Notes: generated by a model from the sequence alone, not told the origin. A stretch of 64,000 nt of DNA from Longimicrobium sp. (GCF_036388275.1 NZ_DASVSF010000107.1:62001-126000), one strand, 5' to 3'. Shown: positions 25,690-34,470, counted from the stretch's first letter. Translations and numbers: made by a program.

Positions 25690-26586
25690 TTGATCTCGCT
25701 TCTTCACGTCTCGGACCTTCACTTCGGCCCGCCGCACTACCCCGAGGTAGCGCGGGCGCTGCATGCATTCGCGCACCGGCTGCAGGCCGATTGCATCGTA
25801 GCGTCGGGCGATTTCACCCAGCGCGCCACCGAAGAGCAGTTCGCCGAGGCGCGCGCGTTCCTGAACACGCTGCCCAGCGTTCCCCTGATCGTCACGCCGG
25901 GGAACCACGACGTGCCGCTGATGCGGATCGCCGAGCGGGTGCTGGACCCGTATCGCTACTACCGCAAGCACATCCTGCCGGAGCTGGACACCGTTACCGA
26001 CATCCCGGGCGCGCGCATCGTCGCCATCAACTCCACCGCGCCGCTCAAGGCCACGGTCAACGGCCGCATCCACCAGTGGCAGATCGACTTTGCGCGCGAG
26101 GCGTTCCAGGGAATCGCCGACGAGACGTACCGCATCGTGGTGGCCCATCACAACTTCGCGCCGCCGCCAGACTGGGAGGGCGCCGATGCCATGCCCCAGG
26201 CCAGGCGCGCGCTCGACGCGTTCACGGCCATGCGCGTTGACCTGATCCTGGGCGGCCACCTGCACCGCGCCTACCTCGGCAACTCGCTCGACGTGTACGC
26301 CGGGGCGGACCGCGAGCACGGCATCGTCATCGCGCAGAGCGGCACCACCACCTCGCGGCGCGGGCGTGCGCGCGAGCGGGAAAAGAACTCGCTGAACGTG
26401 CTGAAGCTGGATGACAAGCACATCCGCATCACGCACTACATGTACTTCGACGATGCGGGCGACTTTCTGCCCACCAGCCGCCACCTGTTCTACCGCCGCG
26501 GCCGGCCGCCGCTGGACGACGAGGGCGAGGTGACGAAGGCGCTGTGGATGGACGACCGCAAGGAGGTGCGCGATGCCGCGGTATGA
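25690..26586 (+). CDS. Calcineurin-like metallophosphoesterase
   Basis: 298 residues from a TTG start (25690) with AGGG at 25681-25684. Metal ligands in order: D9/H11 (SDLHFG), D41 (SGDFTQRA), N72-H73-D74 (PGNHDVP), His in VVAHHNFAPP, and GGHLHRAYLG. This resembles the CpdA/YfcE-type cytoplasmic phosphodiesterases; whether cAMP or another cyclic nucleotide is the substrate cannot be told. The next gene overlaps by 14 bases. Confidence 0.87.
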   Translation: MISLLHVSDLHFGPPHYPEVARALHAFAHRLQADCIVASGDFTQRATEEQFAEARAFLNTLPSVPLIVTPGNHDVPLMRIAERVLDPYRYYRKHILPELDTVTDIPGARIVAINSTAPLKATVNGRIHQWQIDFAREAFQGIADETYRIVVAHHNFAPPPDWEGADAMPQARRALDAFTAMRVDLILGGHLHRAYLGNSLDVYAGADREHGIVIAQSGTTTSRRGRAREREKNSLNVLKLDDKHIRITHYMYFDDAGDFLPTSRHLFYRRGRPPLDDEGEVTKALWMDDRKEVRDAAV

Positions 26587-26758
26587 GCGCCGCCGCCTGT
26601 CGCGCGGCGAAGAGATGAAGGCCGTGGGAATGGCGGCCGGCGTGGCCGCGGGCATCGGCGCGGCGGCGTGGTACGTTGCGCGGATCTTCCTGGCGCGCGA
26701 ACGGGTGGACGGCGCCTCCGTGCCCTCCCCGGCACCCGTACCGGAGGCCGGGGGATGA
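26573..26758 (+). CDS. Small single-helix membrane protein
   Basis: 61 residues. Basic N-terminus (MPRYERRRLSRGEEMKAVGM), one TM helix (AAGVAAGIGAAAWYVARIFL), Pro-rich tail. It overlaps both neighbours (14 bases and ATGA), so it belongs to the phosphoesterase/AsmA-like operon. Function unknown. Confidence 0.55.
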   Translation: MPRYERRRLSRGEEMKAVGMAAGVAAGIGAAAWYVARIFLARERVDGASVPSPAPVPEAGG

Positions 26759-27987
26759 AGAGGAACCGGGCCGTTCGCCTGCTCACCTGGGGTCTGGGCG
26801 GGGTGCTGCTGGGCGTGGCGCTCGCCGTGCTGGTGCTGAACATCGTCGCGCGCACCCAGACCGGGCACGAGTTCGTGCTGCAGCGCACCCTGCGCGCGCT
26901 GGGCAAAGGGCTGAACGGCGGACAGCTGAACGTCGCCCGGATCGACGGCAACCTGTTCGAGGGCGCCAAGCTGTACGGCGTATCGCTCAAGGACCGGCAG
27001 GGCCGCGCCTTCATCCTGGCCGACAGCGCCTACCTGGACTACGACGTCAAGACGCTGCTCTCGCCGCGCATCCACATCACCCGGGCCACCCTGTACGAGC
27101 CCGAGGTGTACGTGTTCAAGCTGCCCGGCGACTCGCTGTGGAACTACCAGGCGATCTTCGCCGCCGATCCCACCCGCAGCGACACGACGAAGCGCGTGGA
27201 GCGCATCACGCTGCTCGACACGCTGCGGATGATCGATGGCGTGGTGCGGGTGCAGAACGTGTGGAAGCCCGACTCCACCCTTTCCACGCGCGCCCAGCAG
27301 GCCGAGATCGCGGCGGCGCTCTCCGACACCTCGGTGGTCCTGGTGAACCGCGTGGGGGGCGGGTACATCCGCACCATGAACTTCCGGCGGATGAACGGCC
27401 GCCTTTCCCGCGTCCGCTTCGCGCCGGGAACGCGCTCCGGCTCGCGCATCCACGTCGATTCGCTGCGCACGGAAGCGCAAATCTTCCGGCAGCCGGTGCA
27501 GCTGCACCACAGTCAGGGGACCATCGCGCTGCTCAAGGGGCACATCGAATTCGACGTCCCCATCGTGCGGCTGCGCAACTCGCTGCTCGCCACCTCGGGG
27601 GTGGTTCGCACGGACAGCTTCCCCCGGTGGTTCAACCCCGCCGAGGCGCCCATGTACGACGTGGCGTTCCGCACCGATTCGGTGGATTTCGGCGACCTGC
27701 GCTGGCTGTACAAGCGCTTTCCCGAAGACGCGTCCGGGCGGCTGTCGCTGCGCATCGAGTCGCGGCCGGGCGGCACCATGTTCCTGGCGCGCAACGCCGA
27801 CGTGCGCGCGCCGGGCACGCACATCGCGGGCAGCTTCGGCATGCAGGTGGGCGACACCCTGCGCTTCATGGACGTGGACCTGAAGGCGGAGCCCGTCCGA
27901 ATCTCCACCATCGAGCGGATGCTCCCCGAAGGCCTCCCGGTGCGCGGCCTGCAACTGGGCGGGGCGGAGATTCGCGGCGCTCCCTGA
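26755..27987 (+). CDS. AsmA/TamB-like N-terminal domain protein
   Basis: 410 residues from the ATG overlapping the previous stop. N-terminal TM helix (LLTWGLGGVLLGVALAVLVLN) then a long beta-strand-rich periplasmic region with the pattern seen at the start of AsmA/TamB proteins: ARIDGNLFEGAKLYGVSLKD, ADSAYLDYDVKTLLSPRIHI. Such proteins bridge inner and outer membrane and move phospholipid. TamB homologues usually exceed 1,000 residues; this ORF ends after about 400, directly before a perfect terminator. It is therefore a short AsmA-like protein or a truncated TamB. Confidence 0.65.
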   Translation: MKRNRAVRLLTWGLGGVLLGVALAVLVLNIVARTQTGHEFVLQRTLRALGKGLNGGQLNVARIDGNLFEGAKLYGVSLKDRQGRAFILADSAYLDYDVKTLLSPRIHITRATLYEPEVYVFKLPGDSLWNYQAIFAADPTRSDTTKRVERITLLDTLRMIDGVVRVQNVWKPDSTLSTRAQQAEIAAALSDTSVVLVNRVGGGYIRTMNFRRMNGRLSRVRFAPGTRSGSRIHVDSLRTEAQIFRQPVQLHHSQGTIALLKGHIEFDVPIVRLRNSLLATSGVVRTDSFPRWFNPAEAPMYDVAFRTDSVDFGDLRWLYKRFPEDASGRLSLRIESRPGGTMFLARNADVRAPGTHIAGSFGMQVGDTLRFMDVDLKAEPVRISTIERMLPEGLPVRGLQLGGAEIRGAP

Positions 27988-28010
27988 GATCGTCGTCATC
28001 CACGAAACGC

Positions 28011-28044
28011 AGCGGGCCCGGAGGAAAGATCCTCCGGGCCCGCT
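28011..28044. terminator. Bidirectional terminator
   Basis: AGCGGGCCCGGAGGA pairs perfectly with TCCTCCGGGCCCGCT around AAGA, followed by CTCGTTGTT on the + strand. It sits between the AsmA-like gene and the convergent response regulator. Confidence 0.85.
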
Positions 28045-28065
28045 CTCGTTGTTGCTCCACCCGGC

Positions 28066-28470
28066 TCAGCCGGCGGCCACCAGTTCGCCCTGGGACGAAG
28101 GGGCGGGTGCCAACCGGCGCACCACGGTAAGGATGCGGTGCAGGTTGCATGGCTTGGGAAGCAGCGCGCTGAAGCCTTCTTCCAGGACGCGCGCCTCGGG
28201 CCACTTCAGGACGTCGGCGGTAAGGGCGACCACGGGGATGCCGGACGTTTCCGGAAGCGCCGCCAGCTCCCGGCGCGCGGCGATGCCGTCCATGCGCGGC
28301 ATCCGCATGTCCATCAGCACCACGTCGGGGCGGGAGTCGCGCGCCATCCGCACACCCTCGACGCCGTCACGGGCCTGGAGCACACGGTAGCCCGCGTGCT
28401 GAAGCAGCACGCCGCAGACGGTCTGGTGGTCGGGGTCGTCGTCGACGATGAGGATGGTAACGGGCGGCAT
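28066..28470 (-). CDS. Single-domain response regulator
   Basis: 134 residues, receiver domain only. Acidic pocket D10-D12 (ILIVDDDPD), phospho-acceptor D54 (VVLMDMRMP), T84 (VVALTAD) and K106 (LLPKP). No output domain, so it probably acts by protein contact or as a phosphate sink. No histidine kinase adjoins it. A HK is at 59.3 kb but no link is implied. Confidence 0.9.
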   Translation of the reverse strand: MPPVTILIVDDDPDHQTVCGVLLQHAGYRVLQARDGVEGVRMARDSRPDVVLMDMRMPRMDGIAARRELAALPETSGIPVVALTADVLKWPEARVLEEGFSALLPKPCNLHRILTVVRRLAPAPSSQGELVAAG

Positions 28471-28592
28471 GGGCCACTTCCGCGGGCGGGCTTCCGGATG
28501 GGGGGTGGAAACAGCAATCTAGTCGCGGCTTCCGGATTGTACAATGTATTTGTAGGGTTGATTCCTTCAGCGCCGTTTTTCGCCTCCGTGGG

Positions 28593-28862
28593 TCAGTCGC
28601 CGCCCCGGTTCTTGTCGATGATCGCGGCCAGGATCAGCACGAACGCCAGCAGGCGCACGGAGTACAGCAGCACCTGCTCGCCGTTGGGATCGGCGGCGAG
28701 TGCCAGCGCGGCCCGCTGCGCGGCGAGCAGCCAGAACGCCGCGGCAAAGATTCCGAACAGGCGGTCGCGGGTGTCGCGCCAGAACCGCAGGAAGTACAGG
28801 CCGGCGACGAAGTACCCCATCACCAGCGCGCCCGAGATGAGCTGGCTCAACGCGTCTCCCAT
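28593..28862 (-). CDS. Small membrane protein, DUF5985-like (B)
   Basis: 89 residues, three predicted helices (ISGALVMGYFVAGLYFL, FGIFAAAFWLLAAQRAALAL, VLLYSVRLLAFVLILAAII). It overlaps the next upstream gene by 16 bases. Small membrane proteins of this composition (DUF5985 type) commonly occur as a tandem pair beside the winged-helix gene seen here; the family call is from memory and moderate. Function unknown. Confidence 0.65.
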   Translation of the reverse strand: MGDALSQLISGALVMGYFVAGLYFLRFWRDTRDRLFGIFAAAFWLLAAQRAALALAADPNGEQVLLYSVRLLAFVLILAAIIDKNRGGD

Positions 28863-29104
28863 ACCAGGCCGTAAAGTAGGATGACGATTCCCGCCAGCGC
28901 CGGAAGCGTGCGCCAGACGGAAAGGTCGATGTCGGGCACCACCCGCATGTCGACGAGCAGGATGATGTTGTTCAAGGCAAGCCCCGTGAAGCACAGCCCC
29001 GACCACAGCAGCAGCCGCACCCGGTTGCGGGCGTAGCCGCGCAGCAGCAGGACGGCACAGGCAAGGCTGGTGAGCGCGCAGAGGGCGTATACGAGTGTCG
29101 CCAT
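28847..29104 (-). CDS. Small membrane protein, DUF5985-like (A)
   Basis: 85 residues, three hydrophobic helices (LVYALCALTSLACAVLLL, LLLWSGLCFTGLALNNIILL, LPALAGIVILLYGLVWE). Second member of the pair, with the FTGLALNNIIL stretch I associate with DUF5985. Starts three bases after the winged-helix gene. A heteromeric membrane complex with its neighbour is an inference. Confidence 0.65.
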   Translation of the reverse strand: MATLVYALCALTSLACAVLLLRGYARNRVRLLLWSGLCFTGLALNNIILLVDMRVVPDIDLSVWRTLPALAGIVILLYGLVWETR

Positions 29105-29107
29105 CGG

Positions 29108-29491
29108 TCAGCCCTTCCTGAGCTTGAAGGCGTCGGCGAACGAGCGCACGGGGTCCGGGGGCTGGTTGTAGATCAGGTTGATGACCGCCACGCGGTTTTG
29201 GCGGTAGGCGGCGGCCAGCGCATTCACCTCGTCGCGCAGGCGGGGACTGGACGGATGGTAGCGATACACGGGAGTGCCGCCGCCGTTGGACGTGGCGAGG
29301 CCGATCCCCACCAGCTGCTCCAGCCGTCGGGTGGCACCCGCCGGCACGGTGTAGATGGACCGGGCGACGTCTTCCGGGGACCAGTCCTGTTCAGGCTGCG
29401 AGTGGATCAGCAGAAGCGTTTCCAGAAGCTCCGCGGACTCGATGTTGTGTGCGATGAACGCCCTTACGACGTCCGGGATCGCCTCGCTCAT
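29108..29491 (-). CDS. Winged-helix protein of the DUF5985 locus
   Basis: 127 residues. Helical N-terminus, then a winged-helix-like core (WSPEDVARSIYTVPAGATRRLEQLVGIGLA, ~36-65 split by the recognition helix) and a conserved C-terminus VRSFADAFKLRKG. It reads as a DNA-binding regulator or adaptor for the two membrane proteins downstream on the same strand. ATG 29491 has GGAGAGG directly upstream. The conserved tail suggests protein contact. Confidence 0.65.
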   Translation of the reverse strand: MSEAIPDVVRAFIAHNIESAELLETLLLIHSQPEQDWSPEDVARSIYTVPAGATRRLEQLVGIGLATSNGGGTPVYRYHPSSPRLRDEVNALAAAYRQNRVAVINLIYNQPPDPVRSFADAFKLRKG

Positions 29492-29709
29492 CCTCTCCGG
29501 CAGGTAGCGGGAAACGGGTCGAGGGCACCGCGATGGCGCTGCCGACCCGGTCGAGAACGGAAGAACGGCGACGTACGCGCTCCACGTCCGGGAGCGCAGA
29601 CTATCGTTCTCCCTGCGCCAGCGCAACGGCTCGTCTGGTCGCGCGCCGGCCTCGCCGCCGAACCGCGAATCCCGAAGCTCAGGTGCGGCATGCACGTGAG
29701 GCACCACGC

Positions 29710-29862
29710 AGCAGCGGTCACCGAAGCCGGGGCCTCGGCTGCCGTGGGGCCCTCACCCGGCCGCGCTGACACGCGTGCCACCCTCTCCCACAAACAGCGT
29801 GGGAGGGGGGTACACCCCAGAATCGAGCGCGCCAAGCCAGCCGAAGCGCAATCGAATTCTCC
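29710..29862 (+). repeat. Mosaic palindromic repeat, copy 1
   Basis: From CAGCGGTCAC through GGCCCTCACCCGGCCGCGCT, GACACGCGTGCCACCCTCTC and a CCCTCTCCCAC/GTGGGAGGGGG hairpin to AATTCTCCC. The same order of blocks occurs at 63141-63285 and, inverted, at 41128-41232. Non-coding in all three. Confidence 0.8.
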
Positions 29863-30370
29863 CTTTTCCCCGCTTGCGGGGGGAGAGAGGGCAGCCTGAG
29901 ACTGCGCGGGAGCTGCCGAAGCACACCGAGCTTCGCCAGCCTTCGCGCGCCGCGCCGACGCGGAGCGAGGCGATTCCGGCGTCCGTACCGCTGTCGCGTC
30001 CAAGGTGAGAAGTGGCGCATGCAAGATGCGGGTGTGCTACGGGCAGGTTTGGCGCGCTTGGGCCTGAATAGAAAAAGTCCAGTTCGTCCAAATCATAAAC
30101 GGCGCCCGCGAGCCCTTTTCATCCCTCAGGGTCGGCCGGAGGACGGTGAAAGACTCAGGATGACAGCGCTGTGGGGCCGCACTGAGGTGGGGTGGCGCAC
30201 CGGACTGGCTCCCTTCCCCCGCGCTGTTTGCGGGGGAAGGGTTGGGGATGGGGGGCGGCCGCGGCATGCGCCAAACCCAGCCTCCTTCGCCCCGAAGTTC
30301 TCTCCTCTCCGCACAGCACTATCGTGCGCGGAGGGCCCGCGGGAGGGGCCTCCCCCGGAAACAAGAAATC

Positions 30371-30401
30371 CGCCCCTCCCCCGGAGTCCGGGGGAGGGGC
30401 G
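30371..30401 (-). terminator. Terminator of the amino-acid permease gene
   Basis: CGCCCCTCCCCCGG pairs with CCGGGGGAGGGGCG around AGT. Read on the minus strand it is followed by GATTTCTTGTTT, a T-rich tract, and lies 32 bases after the permease stop. Confidence 0.75.
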
Positions 30402-30432
30402 GTCTTCCATCCACGATTCGGCGAGGACGGTT

Positions 30433-32016
30433 CTACTTCTCGTCCGTGTACGTCGGACGCGGAGGCGTGTCGACGTGCGCCTGGTGGTGCGTGCGCTGCA
30501 CCACGCTGTGCCGCCGGCCGTACAGGAAGTAGATCGCCAGGCCGATCGCCAGCCACAGGAACAGCCGCTCCCACGCAACGCGCGGCAGCCCCGTCATCAG
30601 GTACACGCACGACAGGATGCCCAGGATGGGGAACAGCGGCACGAACGGCGTCTTGAACGGACGCGGACGGTTCGGCTCCTTCACGCGCAGGTACCACACG
30701 CCCGCGCACACGATGCTGAAGGCCAGCAGCGTGCCGATGGACACCAGGTGCCCCAGCTCCGAAACGTCGTAGTAGCCCGCCAGGAACGCGCAGACCAGGC
30801 CCACCAGCGCGCTGCTGATGTGCGGCGTGCGGAAGCGCGGGTGCAGGCGGCTGAAAATCGGCGGAAGCAGGCCGTCGCGCGACATCGTGTAGAAGATGCG
30901 GGGCTGGCTCATGAGCATCACCAGCATCACCGACGAAAGACCGGCGATGGCGCCCACCTTGATCCACGGGGCCAGCCAGGTGTAGCCCGTGGCGTCGATG
31001 GCCACCGCGATGGGCTCGCCCACGTTCAGGCGCGGGTACTCCACGATGCCCGTCATGATGCCCGACACCAGGATGTACAGGATGGTGCAGATGATCAGCG
31101 AGCCCAGGATGCCGATGGGCATGTCGCGCTGCGGGTTCTTGGCTTCCTGCGCCGTCGTCGACACCGCGTCGAAGCCGATGTAGGCGAAGAAGATCACGCC
31201 GCCCGCCGCGATGATGCCGTTGAAGCCGAACGCCCCCGGACCGGTGGCCTGCGGGATGAACGGCGTCCAGTGGTCCATCGACTGTCCCCAGTGCGTGAGG
31301 ACGTAGTACCCGCCTGCCAGGATGAACGCCGCCACGACGGCCAGCTTGATGGCCACCGCGACGTTGTTGAAGCGCGCCGACTCCTTGATGCCCGTCACCA
31401 GCAGCACCGTTACGGCGAAGATGCCGAGCGCCGCGATCACGTTGAAGCCGCCGTTCGCCTGCGGAAGGCTGTCGATGCTGACGCCCTGCGCCGCCAGAGA
31501 CTGGGTGAGCTCCTCGGTCTTGCGCACCCAGGTGTCGGAGCCCGGGGCCTGCACCAGCTCGCCGGCCGGGTTGGTCAGGTAGGGCGGAAGGATGACGCCC
31601 AGGTCCTTGAGGAACGAGTTCACGTACCCCGACCAGCCCGCTGCCACCGTCGCCGCGCCGAACAGGTACTCCAGGATCAGGTCCCACCCGATGATCCACG
31701 CGATCAGCTCGCCCAGCGTGGCGTAGCCGTACGTGTACGCGGAGCCCGCGATGGGGATCATGGACGCGAACTCGGCGTAGCAGAGGCCGGCGAAGACGCA
31801 GGCGATGCCGGCGAACACGAACGCCAGCACGATGGCCGGTCCCGCGTGCTGCGCCGCCGCCGTGCCCGTGAGCACGAAGATACCGGTTCCGATGATGGCG
31901 CCGATGCCCAGCGACACCAGGTTCAGCGGGCCGAGCTCGCGTTTCAGGCTGTGCTCGCCTTCGGAAAAGGCGTCCGCCTGCAGCTCGTCGATGTTCTTGC
32001 GGGCGAAAAGACTCAT
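30433..32016 (-). CDS. APC-family amino-acid permease
   Basis: 527 residues, about 12-14 hydrophobic helices. LVSLGIGAIIGTGIFVLTGT is the helix-1 signature of the amino-acid/polyamine/organocation superfamily, and PIAGSAYTYGYATLGELIAW and FFAYIGFDAVSTTAQEAKNP are typical of YfnA/CAT-type cationic amino-acid transporters. A long insertion between helices (EELTQSLAAQGVS) is seen in this subgroup. The His-rich tail is variable. Substrate probably a cationic or branched amino acid. Preceded by a promoter at 32206-32233 and a leader of about 180 bases. Confidence 0.9.
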   Translation of the reverse strand: MSLFARKNIDELQADAFSEGEHSLKRELGPLNLVSLGIGAIIGTGIFVLTGTAAAQHAGPAIVLAFVFAGIACVFAGLCYAEFASMIPIAGSAYTYGYATLGELIAWIIGWDLILEYLFGAATVAAGWSGYVNSFLKDLGVILPPYLTNPAGELVQAPGSDTWVRKTEELTQSLAAQGVSIDSLPQANGGFNVIAALGIFAVTVLLVTGIKESARFNNVAVAIKLAVVAAFILAGGYYVLTHWGQSMDHWTPFIPQATGPGAFGFNGIIAAGGVIFFAYIGFDAVSTTAQEAKNPQRDMPIGILGSLIICTILYILVSGIMTGIVEYPRLNVGEPIAVAIDATGYTWLAPWIKVGAIAGLSSVMLVMLMSQPRIFYTMSRDGLLPPIFSRLHPRFRTPHISSALVGLVCAFLAGYYDVSELGHLVSIGTLLAFSIVCAGVWYLRVKEPNRPRPFKTPFVPLFPILGILSCVYLMTGLPRVAWERLFLWLAIGLAIYFLYGRRHSVVQRTHHQAHVDTPPRPTYTDEK

Positions 32017-32390
32017 GACTGCTCCGGTGTGGGCGGACTCCGGTCCGCCGCGGGGGGTGGAGTGTGATGTACCGCGCCGGGCGGGCGCGTGCTTCCAGCG
32101 GCCATGGGCCGCGCTCGGCCGTGTGTGCTCCGCCCCTGGGCGGGCGGGGGTTCTCCCGGAGTCGGGGGAAATCGCGATCCAGCGTTGATGATGCTGAAGC
32201 GCATGAATGTAAGCGCCGTGCGGCTCCGGTCAAGCATTCGTTCAAAGCCCCTCCCAAAATCGTCGCGTTCCGGCGCGGCGCGGACGCGCGCCCGCTGTTA
32301 CGTCCGCATTGCGCCCCCGCCCCCGCGCGCGTTAGTGTGCCGCTCCGGGGCGGCCCCGCGCCGCCCGCGAACCCCGCGTGCGCGAGTTCC
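32017..32390. other. Divergent intergenic region of permease and nrnA
   Basis: 374 bases. It holds the permease promoter and a GC-rich leader with possible hairpins (e.g. CGCCCCTGGGCGGGCGGGGG near 32137). No riboswitch class was recognised. No convincing promoter for nrnA was found. Confidence 0.5.
32206..32233 (-). promoter_or_regulatory. Sigma-70-type promoter of the permease gene
   Basis: On the minus strand TTGACC (32233-32228), 16-base spacer, TACATT (32211-32206). The predicted transcript starts near 32199, giving a leader of about 180 bases. Confidence 0.6.
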
Positions 32391-33401
32391 ATGTCAGAGC
32401 TGCTGGCCGTTCCCGAGTCCCGCGCCTTTCCCCTGCGCCGGCTGCTGCAGCCGCTGCTGGGCGCCCGCAGCGTGGCGCTTCACACGCACGTGCACGCCGA
32501 CGGCGACGGGGCCGGGTCGCAAGCGGCCCTGGCGGCGTGGCTGGAAGGGCGGGGAATCCGCTGCACCATCGTGAATCCCACGCCCTTTCCCGACTCGCTG
32601 CGCTTCGTCCTCCACCGCCAGGACGTGGTGGCCGACCTGGGCACCCCCGAGGCCGAGGCCGCCCTGGACGAGGCCGACCTGTTCCTGGTGCTCGACACCA
32701 GCGAGCCGGAACGCATCGGCAAGCTGGCGCAGCGCATTCCCCGCGACCGCACGCTGGTGGTGGACCATCACCCCGCGGGAAGCGAGGTGGTGGGCGACGT
32801 GGCCGTGCAGGACCCCACCGCCGCCGCCACGGGCGAGATGGTGTACGACATCATCACCCTGTCGGGCGACGCCGTGCCCCAGGCGTCGGCGCTGGGGGCC
32901 TACGTGGCGCTGGTCAGCGACACGGGCTCGTTCCGCTTCGGCAACACCACGCCGCGGGTGCTGGCGGTGGCCGGCGAGCTGATGACGCTGGGCATCGACC
33001 CCGAGGTGGTGTACCGCCGCCTGTTCGCCACGGCGCCGCGCCGCCGGCTGGAGCTGCTGCGCGAGGCGCTGGCCAGCCTGGAAAGCGACGACGGCGTGGG
33101 GTGGATGGTGGTGCCCCACGAGGTCACCCAGCGGCTGGGCGTGTCGGGCGAGGACTTCGACGGGCTGATCGAGCACGTTCGCTCGATGGAGGGAACGGAG
33201 GTGGCGCTGCTCTTCCGAGAAACCGCTCCCGGCGAAACCAAGATCTCCTTCCGCTCCAACGGCGCCGCCGACGTCAACCGCATCGCGCGTGAGTTCGGCG
33301 GGGGCGGGCACGTGAAGGCGGCGGGCGCCAACGTCCCGGAGCCCGCCTCCGCCCTCGTCCCCCGCGTGATCGACGCCGTCCGCCGCGCCCTCCGCGGCTG
33401 A
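32391..33401 (+). CDS. nrnA: Bifunctional oligoribonuclease / PAP phosphatase NrnA-like (DHH family)
   Basis: 336 residues from ATG 32391 (MSELLAVPES). DHH phosphoesterase: THVHADGDGAGSQAALAAWL (motif I), DLFLVLDTSEPERIG (II), TLVVDHHPAG (III, ~120-130), YVALVSDTGSFRF (IV); DHHA1 domain with GGGGHVKAAGA near the C-terminus. Degrades nanoRNA/pGpG and 3'-phosphoadenosine phosphate. Complete length for the family. Confidence 0.9.
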   Translation: MSELLAVPESRAFPLRRLLQPLLGARSVALHTHVHADGDGAGSQAALAAWLEGRGIRCTIVNPTPFPDSLRFVLHRQDVVADLGTPEAEAALDEADLFLVLDTSEPERIGKLAQRIPRDRTLVVDHHPAGSEVVGDVAVQDPTAAATGEMVYDIITLSGDAVPQASALGAYVALVSDTGSFRFGNTTPRVLAVAGELMTLGIDPEVVYRRLFATAPRRRLELLREALASLESDDGVGWMVVPHEVTQRLGVSGEDFDGLIEHVRSMEGTEVALLFRETAPGETKISFRSNGAADVNRIAREFGGGGHVKAAGANVPEPASALVPRVIDAVRRALRG

Positions 33402-33470
33402 ACGGCCCACCCTTCCGGCGCTCCGCGAACCGCGTGCGAGCGCCGTCTTCACCCCCTCCGCCACACGCCC

Positions 33471-33824
33471 ATGACCGTACCCTGCCGCCAGTGCAGCACC
33501 CCCGTGGATCCCTCCGCCCCCGTCTGCCCCGTCTGCGGCGCGGCGAATCCCGGCCAGCGCCACGGCCCGCCTCCGGGCCCCGCCGCCGCCGCCTCGTACG
33601 CCAGCGTGCAGCGGACCGGCCCCGAGCAGGTGGTGATCACGAACGTCGACATCCCGTTCGGCAGGATGGTGATGCTCATCCTGAAGGTGATGATCGCGTC
33701 CATCCCCGCGTACATCCTCCTGATGATCATCTTCCTGGCGATCTTCGCGGTGCTCGGCGGGATGGCGGCCGCGATGATGCCGGAGCTGTTCAGCGGAGGC
33801 GGCGGGGGAATGGAGGGGCTGTAG
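33471..33824 (+). CDS. Zinc-ribbon membrane protein
   Basis: 117 residues. N-terminal zinc ribbon with two CxxC pairs (VPCRQCSTP...PVCPVCGAANP), a Pro/Ala linker, then one long hydrophobic helix (MLILKVMIASIPAYILLMII and onward) and a Gly-rich tail. Function unknown; a small membrane scaffold or sensor is possible. A terminator hairpin follows. Confidence 0.6.
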   Translation: MTVPCRQCSTPVDPSAPVCPVCGAANPGQRHGPPPGPAAAASYASVQRTGPEQVVITNVDIPFGRMVMLILKVMIASIPAYILLMIIFLAIFAVLGGMAAAMMPELFSGGGGGMEGL

Positions 33825-33844
33825 TCGATCGCCGCACGAACGCG

Positions 33845-33880
33845 AAGGGGGCGCATCCGGTCAGCCGGATGCGCCCCTTT
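33845..33880. terminator. Bidirectional terminator
   Basis: AAGGGGGCGCATCCGG pairs with CCGGATGCGCCCCTTT (one bulged G) around TCAG. It lies between the zinc-ribbon gene and the convergent small membrane gene at 33902. Confidence 0.75.
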
Positions 33881-33901
33881 CGCACTCTCGCCGTCCGGCC
33901 G

Positions 33902-34114
33902 CTAGAAGTCGCGGTACGGGCGGCGCTTGGCGTAGTTGTAGGCGGTGATGGCGGCGATCACGTGAGCCACCCATCCCAACAGCCCGCCCGTTCCCAGCCA
34001 CAGGCCGGGGGTAAAGACGAACCAGAACAGCGCGCGGAACCATGCGCCGTTGTACAGCTGCCCCAGGCCGGGGATGAAGAAGCTCAGCAGAGCCGCAAAA
34101 CCGGGATCACGCAC
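33902..34114 (-). CDS. Small TM2-like membrane protein
   Basis: 70 residues. FFIPGLGQLYNGAWFRALFW is the conserved first half of TM2/YozV-like proteins, followed by a second helix (GLLGWVAHVIAAITAYNYAK). Two helices in total. Role unknown. Confidence 0.65.
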   Translation of the reverse strand: MRDPGFAALLSFFIPGLGQLYNGAWFRALFWFVFTPGLWLGTGGLLGWVAHVIAAITAYNYAKRRPYRDF

Positions 34115-34470
34115 GGTATCCTCGCTTTCGTATTCAGGTCGCAGGACACGCCCTCGTCCCGCTCAAAGGGAGCATACGGCGGAGCACCAGCGGAAGTTTC
34201 AGGTCCCGCGGACTACTGGAAAAGATGGTCTCACGCAGAGACGCAGAGCCGAAGAGAGAGAGAAGGGAGAGAGTGATCTGCACCGTTTCGGTGAAGCGCG
34301 ATCCTCACCCCTCACCACAATCGTGCAGGCGGCGTGGCCCTCCTGTCCCTCGCCGAAACCGTAAGTGACGGTGGCGGAAAGAGTTGGCTTCCATCCACGC
34401 GGGCGTACCGGCGCTTGCATTGGAGGGATCGCAATCGAGACTTCCACATCACACCGGAGTTCAAGCCGAT
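34115..34470. other. Intergenic region upstream of the subtilase
   Basis: 356 bases. Contains half of the CACGCAGAGGACGCAGAG-type palindrome (TCTCACGCAGAGACGCAGAG at 34230-34249) and a purine-rich AGAGAGAGAAGGGAGAGA tract. No promoter identified with confidence. Confidence 0.5.

Larger units (their letters stand above)
29492..30432. other. Long intergenic repeat region
   Basis: 941 bases without a credible gene; long open frames here come from GC bias. Contents: mosaic repeat copy (29710-29862), a further CT/GA palindrome at 29863-29897, half of a CTCAGGATGACAG repeat (~30150-30165), a palindrome at 30199-30232, one copy of the ~90-base unit found in tandem at 63.4 kb (30263-30350), and the permease terminator. 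Confidence 0.7.

Noticed and set aside
30019..32067. 682-codon open frame on the plus strand opposite the amino-acid permease
   Set aside because: Shadow of the permease gene on the other strand and of the repeat region before it.
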